In this document: in pieces, positions 49,027 through 55,650 of the stretch
Layout: every line of letters starts with the position of its first letter
Position numbering within the stretch: position 1 is the first letter of the stretch
DNA from: Bacteroidota bacterium
GTDB lineage: Bacteria; Bacteroidota; Bacteroidia; Palsa-965
Reading direction: 5' to 3'
DNA length: 55,650 nucleotides
Assembly (NCBI GenBank): GCA_013298545.1
Contig: JAAFIA010000022.1
Coordinates: 1 to 55,650, forward strand
Program-made: the position numbers and the translations under genes
The notes under the pieces: model-generated
Told to the model about the DNA's origin: nothing
Seen by the model: only the letters and a program-made list of their open reading frames with translations
The model's database searches: none

Positions 49027-49974
49027 ATGCACTTTTCAGGCGAGCTTGCTGCAATTCTAACCACACTCGTTTGGAGTATTGGTATTTTTCCGTTTACAGA
49101 AGCATCGAAACGCTTGGGGTCTAATCCGCTCAATCATTTTCGGTTGGTGGTTGCGATTATTTTGTTGTGGGTGTTATTGGCGGCGTATTATGGGTTGGGT
49201 ATTTCGGACTTGTTTTTACAACCGGATTGGAAGCAGTGGTTGTGGTTAGGCTTATCGGGAATTATGGGTTTGACGATTGGCGATTATTTTGCGTTTCGGT
49301 CGATGGAGTTGTTGGGGGCGCGGCTGAGTAGTGCGTTTAGTACGTTATCGCCGGTGGCGGCATTGTTGTTTGGTTTATTGTTTTTATCGGAGGATATTAA
49401 TGTGTGGGGGATTTTAGGCTTGGTGGTAACGGTTGGGGGTGTTTTGTGGCTGGGATTGAGCAAGGGTGGGACGGCGGCGGGGCATTTGAGTGCGGCGGAT
49501 GTGCGGTTGGGGATTGTGGCGGCGGTCTTATCGCCTGTGTGTCAGGGCATCGGTTTAGTTTTTTCAAAACTGGCGTTTGATGTGGAGGGTGCGGAGGCGT
49601 TGTTGCCGGCACATGCGGCGTGGATGCGGATGGTGTGCGCGGGGGGATCGTTGTATTTGTTTACGGTAATGCGAGGGAGTTGGCGAATAATCCATGCGCC
49701 ACTTTTAGAAAATCGGGATGGTGGCTTAATTTATGGATTGGCGGGGGCCTTCTTTGGACCATTTTTAGGCATGTGTTTATCCATGTACACCGTATCCAAA
49801 CTGGATGCATCGGTAGCGCAGACTATTTTTTCGCTTGTTCCTGTATTTGTAACACTTGGGGCCATGATTTTTTACCGCGAACGGGTTTCGCTACTGGCTT
49901 GGATGGCAATGCTGATTTCAATTGCAGGTGTTCTTGTGATTGTTTGGCGCAATGAAATTGGTGCTTGGTTTTAG
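49027..49974 (+). CDS. EamA/DMT-family transporter
   Basis: A 315-residue membrane protein with ten hydrophobic helices in two EamA repeats (helices from LAAILTTLVWSIGIFPF to GGVLWLGLS, then VRLGIVAAVLSPVCQGIG to ISIAGVLVIVW). Sequences like VWSIGIFPFTEASKRLG, GLTIGDYFAFRSMELLGARL and PVFVTLGAMIFYRERVS fit the drug/metabolite transporter superfamily. The substrate is unknown. The middle of the gene (about 49300-49700) is rich in G-ending codons (GCG, GGG, TTG, GTG), unlike its neighbours. Confidence 0.9.
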   Translation: MHFSGELAAILTTLVWSIGIFPFTEASKRLGSNPLNHFRLVVAIILLWVLLAAYYGLGISDLFLQPDWKQWLWLGLSGIMGLTIGDYFAFRSMELLGARLSSAFSTLSPVAALLFGLLFLSEDINVWGILGLVVTVGGVLWLGLSKGGTAAGHLSAADVRLGIVAAVLSPVCQGIGLVFSKLAFDVEGAEALLPAHAAWMRMVCAGGSLYLFTVMRGSWRIIHAPLLENRDGGLIYGLAGAFFGPFLGMCLSMYTVSKLDASVAQTIFSLVPVFVTLGAMIFYRERVSLLAWMAMLISIAGVLVIVWRNEIGAWF

Positions 49975-50008
49975 ACTCCATTACGCGGGTATTTCTTATT
50001 TTCGCGGC

Positions 50009-50584
50009 ATGAGCAAAAAACAACAGGAAGAGGAATTTGCAGACGTTCCGAAAGGCGTTTATCATTTCAGCGATAATTTTAGCAGTGTCTATTTTGGTAC
50101 GCCACCCGAGCATGTCGTTGTCGAAAATGCTAAAAATGACAATTCGGGTTTAGTTAAAACGCTACTGGAGACTTTAAATACGGAAGGAAAAACAGGCGAT
50201 CGTGAAGCACAGGAATTGAAACATGCCGTATTGGTCAAACTGCGCGAAAATAAAGGCGAAGAAATTCTGATTCATTTACTGGAAAACGAGGCTTTGGAAA
50301 AACACCACCGCACCTTGACGATGGCTTGTTGGGAAAGTGGGATTAACTTTTTCGGGCATCTGATATTTTTTGTGGGCTTGGCTATAAAAAGTAATGTTGA
50401 AGTGTGCCTTGAAGCCATAACGGTTATTCAAGAAATGCGCGGCAATTTGGATGCCGAAGTAAAAACGCAAGCTATGGATTTATTAACGGAGGCATTAAAA
50501 CGCGAAAAGGGAACAATGAAAGCCAGTTTGTTGAACGATTTAAACGAAAATATCGAAAATAACCGTTGGCCGGAGGCTGTTTAA
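50009..50584 (+). CDS. Uncharacterised helical (HEAT-like) protein
   Basis: A 191-residue cytoplasmic protein. The start at 50009 (MSKKQQEEEF) is preceded by TATTTTCG, one base off the -7 consensus and 4 bases before the ATG, which argues against the longer reading from 49940. The N-terminus is short and aromatic (YHFSDNFSSVYFGTPPEH); the rest is paired helices (LVKTLLETLNTEG, LKHAVLVKLRENKGEEILIHLLEN, RTLTMACWESGINF, LEAITVIQEM, KTQAMDLLTEALKRE), suggesting a short alpha-solenoid. I do not recognise a family or a partner. Confidence 0.68.
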   Translation: MSKKQQEEEFADVPKGVYHFSDNFSSVYFGTPPEHVVVENAKNDNSGLVKTLLETLNTEGKTGDREAQELKHAVLVKLRENKGEEILIHLLENEALEKHHRTLTMACWESGINFFGHLIFFVGLAIKSNVEVCLEAITVIQEMRGNLDAEVKTQAMDLLTEALKREKGTMKASLLNDLNENIENNRWPEAV

Positions 50585-50855
50585 ACATTGCTATGTCAGC
50601 ATAAAACACTGACAATAAAACGATTATTTCAAAAAAGGGGGAATTAAACTTATCATCGGATCAAATGTTCATAAAACTGCTTGAGTGCGACAATTTCTTC
50701 GACGAAGAATCTTTTTTATTGGATTAATTCGATGTTTAACCTTAAGTTTTCAACAACAGACGGTTAACTTCGTCTGATTTTTATATCTTGCGGGACTTTA
50801 TTTCGCAAACACACTATTCATTTACACCCAAACAACTCACCAACTGCTTCCCCAC
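50585..50855 (+). promoter_or_regulatory. Intergenic region and possible promoter of the large secreted-protein gene
   Basis: 271 bases without a gene. A weak TGTCAG/CTGACA hairpin (50594-50614) follows the upstream stop codon. An inverted repeat CAGACG...CGTCTG (50757-50762 with 50771-50776) sits just before TATATCTTG (50782-50790), the same variant box found before the GT4 gene. The arrangement looks like a promoter with an overlapping operator, 65 bases before the ATG; this is inference. Confidence 0.4.
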
Positions 50856-53800
50856 ATGAAGAAGTTTTACACACAACTACGCAGTATATCGAAGACTGCA
50901 CGAGCGTGGATGATTGCAGCCGGACTATTAGCAAGTACCGGTATTGCATCTGCCCAAGTTTCTACGTATTCGTTTGCACAGAGCGCAGGCACTTACACAC
51001 CCATTACAGGTGGTACAGTACTTGGTGTTCCGGGTAATGACGATACGAACTTTCCAGACAATCCGATTGGATTTTCATTCTGTTACAATGGCGTAACCTA
51101 TACTCGCTTTGGTGTCAATGCCAACGGCTGGATTGTTATGGGCAATGTAGCCATGTTTAGTTCCTACACGTCTATCAGCTCGGGAACAAACAACAATGTC
51201 ATCTCTGCATTCAATATGGATATTCAGGGAGATGGTACAACTGGTGATTTGCAATTCGCTACTATTGGATCTGCACCCAACCGTACATTGGTTGTGCAAT
51301 GGACCAATTATGACCGCTATCAGAGTGTTTTAAATAACGATAACTACAACTTTCAGATTCGTTTAAGTGAATCTAACGGTAATGTGGATATTGTTTATGG
51401 AACATATACTGTTGCCTCTGCAATTCAAAACGTACAAGTTGGTCTTCGTGGCAACAGCAACGCAGACTTCAACAACCGTCAAGTTTCTAACGGTTTACAA
51501 ACTTGGGCTACATCTATTGCTGGTGCAACCAATACTGCAACTTGCGAAATCAATAACGTTCCCTTGTTTCCGGCTGCTGGTCAGACATATACATGGACAC
51601 TTCCTGCCGCTGCTGCCCCACCAATCACGCCTTCGTTTACAGCAGTAACAGCTACGGCGATGACCTTGAACTGGGTGGATAACTCTACCACAGAGGCGAA
51701 CTTCGTGGTTCAACGCTCTACTGATAATATTACGTTTACAACAGTTTCTACCATTCCTTCTACCTCAATTGCTACAACAGGCACAGCCTATAACTACGTA
51801 GCAAGCGGTTTGATGTCTGGTACACTTTATTACTGGCGTATTCTTGCTGCAAATACAAACTGCGGTGGTTCATTCCTCGCGATGCAGCAAGCAACTCTTG
51901 CTGGAACAATGTGCGGTACCTATACCGTAGGGCCAACAGGTGCTTATACTTCGTTAACGGCGGCATTTGCGGCTGTTGCTACGAACGGCGTACTTTGTCC
52001 ATTGGTATTCGACTTACAAGCGGCTTATGTCAGTACGGTTGAAACCTTCCCGCTCAACATTCCAAACTTGGGAACTGGTCCTGCAACAAGCATTACCGTT
52101 CGTCCTGAATTGGGTGCTACCAACCTTTCCATTGTTAGTAATGCCCTGCAAACCATCAACTACAACGGTGCAAACTATGTAAACTTTGATGGTCGTCCAG
52201 GCAGTGTTGGTGTTGTGAGTCACCTCACCATCGAAAATACATCGGTTACGGGTACTGCACTTAACTTAGCCAATGATGCGTCTAACAATACGTTCAACTA
52301 TTTGAAGTTCCGTGGTGTCAACACCAGCACAATTAGCGGTGTTGTTGCACTTGGTAACGCAACTTTGTTTGGTAACAACAACATGACGTTCACCAACAAC
52401 GAATTTTATGATGGAGCTACACAACCAACCAACCTCTTCTACGCAGCTAACAGCACATTGAACACCATTAGTAGCGGTTTGAATATCTCAAACAATCGCT
52501 TCTACAACTGGTTCAATGCAGCAACGACTTCTACTGCGATTACTATTTCTACTGGTAATACAGCTGCTACGGTTGCTAACAACAGTTTCTATCAAACTGC
52601 TACGCGTACATTTACTACAGGTGTTCTCACCTATGCCGTAAACTTAACACCAGGTTCTGGTTCGAACACAGGTAACTTTACTGTAACTGGAAACTATTTC
52701 GGTGGTACTGCTCCTTTGTGCGGTGGTACAGCTTATACAAGCCTTGGTGCTGTTGCACATCGTTTCATTGGTCTTCAGTTAAACACAGGAACTGGTGGAG
52801 CAAATAGCGTTCAAGGTAACACTTTCCGCAACTTCAACTTTACCACAACAAGTGCAACCACAACAACCAATGGTATTTGGTGTGCCATTAACTTAATTGG
52901 TACAAGTGGTGCTAATAACGTAGGTAACCTTGTGCCCAATGTTATCGGCAGCAACACTGCAAACGGACAAATTGTAACAACAACATCTGGCACAGGTGGT
53001 CTCACAGTTGGTATCAACTCATCTGCTTCAGGTGTTCAGAACATTTCTAACAACCAGATTGGTGGTATTACCGCTAACTCTACATTAGCAACTATTTCTA
53101 GTAGCGTTTTGGGTATTGGTGTTTCTTCTGGTACTGCAGTTACTATCAGTAACAACATCATTGGCAGCACATCACTCACTAGCAGCTTGATTAATGCAAC
53201 TAGTACAAGTGCTACTGCTGGTCTTGTTCAAGGTATTCAATGTTCTGCCTTTAACACGACATTACCAGGCAACCAAATCACCAACAACGTGATTTCTAAC
53301 TTGACCAACCAATATGCCGGTACATCGACAAGTGGTGTTACGCGTGGTATTTTTGCATCAAGTGGTATCAATACCATTTCTGGTAACACGATCAGCAACC
53401 TCAGCAATACAAACCCAAGTACTGGTTTAACAACATTGGCCGCAGTACAAGGGATTACTTTATCATCTGCTACAAGTGGTGCTAACCAAACTGTTTTCAA
53501 CAATACCATCACCAATTTGGCGAGCTTGGCTTTGACAGGAAATCCACAAGTTGTTGGTATCAATGCTTCTGGTTCAACTTTGCAAACCACATTTGTACAC
53601 CGCAATACAATTCGTGGTCTTGGTGCTGTATCCTCTGGTTCTGCTGTTATGCACGGTATCCAGATCTTCGGTGGTATTGTTCGTGTTTACAACAACTTTA
53701 TCAATATTGGAACTGATGCCTTGGGCAACTCGCTCACTTTGTCGCATGAGTTTAGCGGTATTACCAAAAACACCACAAACCGTGCAACAGTAGCATTCAA

Positions 53801-55650
53801 TACTGTAAATATTGCCGGAACAGGTGTCGGTGTTGGTACTGCAAACACGTATGCATTCCGTCGTTTGGCGAATCCAACCGCAACTCCTTCCGATTCAACA
53901 TACAGCAACATCTTCTCGAACTTCCGTTCAAACGGAGCTTCAACGGGATCGCACTATGCAATCAGTTTGAATAACGGAACCAACTACCTTGCTAATGGTA
54001 ACAACTACTTTGGTAATGGAACTGGTTATGTTTTTGGTTCATTCAATGCAGCAAACGTTCTTGGCTTACCAGCTTGGCAAGTTGCTACAACGCAAGATGC
54101 CAACTCATTCTCTGTTAATCCAAACTACATCAGCGCAACAAACTTGCACATCAACAACGCAGTTCAAAGTGCTTTGGAATCTCGTGCTACGCCGATGAAT
54201 ATCAACATCGATATTGATAACGATGTGCGTCCAGGCCCTGTTGCTTCTGTAAATGGTGGTGGTACTGGTCCAGATATTGGTGCTGACGAATTTGACGGTA
54301 TTCCGGTTAACGTTGATATTGGTATTCAATTGCTTGTTAGCCCTGCTGCTAGCGGTTGTTACACCAACTGTCACCCAATCCGTGTTCGTTTGCGCAACTA
54401 TTCTACACAAACGTTGAACATGGCTGTGAATCCTGTTACCATTACAGGTTCTGCATCTGGTCCAAACCCCGCAACATTTGGTCCGCTTGTGATTTCTTCG
54501 GGAACACTTGCTCCAAACGCGACATTGGACACAACCATCTTTGCTTGTTACAACATGACCGCATTGGGTACATACTCGTTCAACTTTACCACCACGCAAG
54601 TCAACGACTTCATTACAGGTAACGATGCGATGGCAACAACAGCCGTTACGGTTGCTGGTGGTACTGCGTCTGTTGTTCCAAATCCAATCTGTTTGGGTTC
54701 TGCTACCGTGTTGACGGTAACTGGTCAAACAAACGGTGGAACAATTCAGTGGCAATCTTCTCCAGACAACATCACCTGGACAAACATTGTTGGTGCTACA
54801 ACAAACGGATATTCTGTTACACCAACAGATACCACGTTCTACCGTGCGATGATCTGCGGTTTGCATCCTTCTACATCTGATACTATTCATACGATTCTGG
54901 TTCAACCTGCTGTTGGTGTTAATGCTAGCCGTTGTGGTGCTGGTAACATTACCCTTACTGGTTCAGGCTCTGGAGTATTGAATTGGTATGCAAATCCAAC
55001 TGGTGGTACTTCATTGGCAACCAACGATTCCTTGACCGTCTTTCTTGCTGCAACAGATACATTCTACTTGGAGAACTCGTTTAACTCGGCTACAATTGGA
55101 ACGCCTACCGCTCCAACGTGTTTCCCGACCTATTCATTCGCATGTTCTTCAAACGATTTCATCAACAACTTCTCTACAACTGGTGGAACAACAAACATTT
55201 CTAACCTGAACTCAGGATGTAATGGTATTGCTCCAAACAACACCACATTCTTCCCAACACAAATTGTAACGACTGTTGCTGGCGGTTCATTCAATATTGC
55301 GGCTCAGGCGGGTGCGGCATTTGGCCAAGGTTTCCGTTTGTGGATTGACTACAATAACGATGGCGACTTTGCTGACGTTGGCGAAAACGTTTGGGCTTCT
55401 GCAACATCAAATACGCTTGTCAATACAGCGACCATTACAGTTCCATCAAACGTAACTGGCGGTCCAAAACGCATGCGTCTCATGTGCCGTTATGCTACTG
55501 TTCCAACGGCTACTGATTACTGCTTGGCAACTGCATCTTTTGGTGAGGTTGAAGAATATACGTTGATGGTTAACTTGACATGTACTGCAACCCGCGTACC
55601 AGTTATTGCTACCATCACGCCAGCTCCTCCAATCACCCTTGCTTCTGGTA
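50856..55650 (+). CDS. Very large secreted repeat protein, 3' end beyond the window (partial)
   Basis: At least 1,598 residues, open at the window end. The signal peptide is long (MKKFYTQLRSISKTARAWMI then AAGLLASTGIASAQ). Residues ~35-250 form a jelly-roll-like domain (GVNANGWIVMGN, VVQWTNYDRYQ, VQVGLRGNSNADFNNRQVS), ~255-345 an Fn3 domain (MTLNWVDNSTTEANFVVQRS). Residues ~350-1130 are a Ser/Thr/Asn-rich region of right-handed beta-helix type with recurring ISNN.I, GNTISNL and VNNNTI units, and ~1150-1370 contain CARDB/Ig-like blocks. A GEVED domain near 1480-1590 (LWIDYNNDGDFADVGENVWA, FGEVEEYTLMV) follows. A T9SS sorting domain is expected downstream but is not in the window. It is probably a surface adhesin or matrix protein. 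Confidence 0.87.
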   Translation, partial: MKKFYTQLRSISKTARAWMIAAGLLASTGIASAQVSTYSFAQSAGTYTPITGGTVLGVPGNDDTNFPDNPIGFSFCYNGVTYTRFGVNANGWIVMGNVAMFSSYTSISSGTNNNVISAFNMDIQGDGTTGDLQFATIGSAPNRTLVVQWTNYDRYQSVLNNDNYNFQIRLSESNGNVDIVYGTYTVASAIQNVQVGLRGNSNADFNNRQVSNGLQTWATSIAGATNTATCEINNVPLFPAAGQTYTWTLPAAAAPPITPSFTAVTATAMTLNWVDNSTTEANFVVQRSTDNITFTTVSTIPSTSIATTGTAYNYVASGLMSGTLYYWRILAANTNCGGSFLAMQQATLAGTMCGTYTVGPTGAYTSLTAAFAAVATNGVLCPLVFDLQAAYVSTVETFPLNIPNLGTGPATSITVRPELGATNLSIVSNALQTINYNGANYVNFDGRPGSVGVVSHLTIENTSVTGTALNLANDASNNTFNYLKFRGVNTSTISGVVALGNATLFGNNNMTFTNNEFYDGATQPTNLFYAANSTLNTISSGLNISNNRFYNWFNAATTSTAITISTGNTAATVANNSFYQTATRTFTTGVLTYAVNLTPGSGSNTGNFTVTGNYFGGTAPLCGGTAYTSLGAVAHRFIGLQLNTGTGGANSVQGNTFRNFNFTTTSATTTTNGIWCAINLIGTSGANNVGNLVPNVIGSNTANGQIVTTTSGTGGLTVGINSSASGVQNISNNQIGGITANSTLATISSSVLGIGVSSGTAVTISNNIIGSTSLTSSLINATSTSATAGLVQGIQCSAFNTTLPGNQITNNVISNLTNQYAGTSTSGVTRGIFASSGINTISGNTISNLSNTNPSTGLTTLAAVQGITLSSATSGANQTVFNNTITNLASLALTGNPQVVGINASGSTLQTTFVHRNTIRGLGAVSSGSAVMHGIQIFGGIVRVYNNFINIGTDALGNSLTLSHEFSGITKNTTNRATVAFNTVNIAGTGVGVGTANTYAFRRLANPTATPSDSTYSNIFSNFRSNGASTGSHYAISLNNGTNYLANGNNYFGNGTGYVFGSFNAANVLGLPAWQVATTQDANSFSVNPNYISATNLHINNAVQSALESRATPMNINIDIDNDVRPGPVASVNGGGTGPDIGADEFDGIPVNVDIGIQLLVSPAASGCYTNCHPIRVRLRNYSTQTLNMAVNPVTITGSASGPNPATFGPLVISSGTLAPNATLDTTIFACYNMTALGTYSFNFTTTQVNDFITGNDAMATTAVTVAGGTASVVPNPICLGSATVLTVTGQTNGGTIQWQSSPDNITWTNIVGATTNGYSVTPTDTTFYRAMICGLHPSTSDTIHTILVQPAVGVNASRCGAGNITLTGSGSGVLNWYANPTGGTSLATNDSLTVFLAATDTFYLENSFNSATIGTPTAPTCFPTYSFACSSNDFINNFSTTGGTTNISNLNSGCNGIAPNNTTFFPTQIVTTVAGGSFNIAAQAGAAFGQGFRLWIDYNNDGDFADVGENVWASATSNTLVNTATITVPSNVTGGPKRMRLMCRYATVPTATDYCLATASFGEVEEYTLMVNLTCTATRVPVIATITPAPPITLASG

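Noticed and set aside
54105-54905. Minus-strand ORF of 266 residues rich in Arg, Cys and Asn
   Set aside because: It is a shadow of the large secreted-protein gene on the plus strand, which reads without interruption from 50856 to the window end with clear domains.

Overview
The window is a chromosomal segment of a Bacteroidota bacterium. Several independent signs agree. At least six genes encode secreted proteins ending in a type IX secretion (T9SS) sorting domain (YPNP-type start, two or three beta-strand motifs, short basic tail). The -7 promoter box TAnnTTTG, typical of this phylum, precedes many genes, and Shine-Dalgarno sites are mostly absent. Gene families and neighbourhoods are also typical: WbqC next to two LepB genes, serC-serA-DUF1015, DUF4397, head-GIN, and an OmpA protein with thrombospondin type 3 repeats. 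I cannot place it more finely than phylum or class.

Layout. 1-5.7 kb: a CotH-type secreted protein, recR, lpxK overlapping a purine nucleoside phosphorylase gene, and an LVIVD-repeat secreted protein. 5.7-12.3 kb: a VanX-like lipoprotein, a DinB-fold protein, a two-gene cassette of a multipass membrane protein and a leaderless peptidoglycan amidase, a Kelch T9SS protein, and a PolX/PHP protein whose polymerase site has decayed. 12.3-18.5 kb: OmpA-family protein, pssA, a GT4 glycosyltransferase, rplS, an alkyladenine DNA glycosylase and a T9SS protein. 18.6-23.1 kb is the most unusual stretch: a dinD-like gene containing a near-palindrome that recurs behind the gene as a perfect 38-bp palindrome flanked by 10-bp direct repeats. 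It is followed on the other strand by an SPFH/GYF protein, a double zinc-ribbon membrane protein, two small proteins built from a 25-residue repeat that I do not recognise, and one small unknown protein. 23.2-28.9 kb: a large WG-repeat secreted protein, an NlpC/P60 hydrolase overlapping a GH114-like lipoprotein, two tRNA-Leu genes, smpB, and an outer-membrane beta-barrel.

29-36.4 kb is an envelope-polysaccharide and lipid A block on the plus strand: oxidoreductase, lipoprotein, undecaprenyl-phosphate sugar transferase, multipass membrane protein, PagL-like deacylase, head-GIN lipoprotein. It is preceded by pcm on the opposite strand. 36.5-40.1 kb: WbqC and two different signal peptidases I. 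40.3-44.9 kb: a duplicated DUF4397 T9SS protein, a DUF4349 lipoprotein and a secreted esterase. 44.9-50.6 kb: serine biosynthesis (serC, serA), DUF1015, a YggS-type PLP protein, an EamA transporter and a HEAT-like protein. From 50,856 to the window end runs a very large secreted protein, open at its C-terminus.

Most housekeeping genes are ordinary. The points worth following are the dinD-associated palindrome, the zinc-ribbon/25-residue-repeat operon beside the SPFH gene, the membrane protein/amidase cassette, the decayed PolX, and a set of promoters so close to start codons that the mRNAs should be leaderless. Function calls rest on recognised motifs read by eye; no database search was run.
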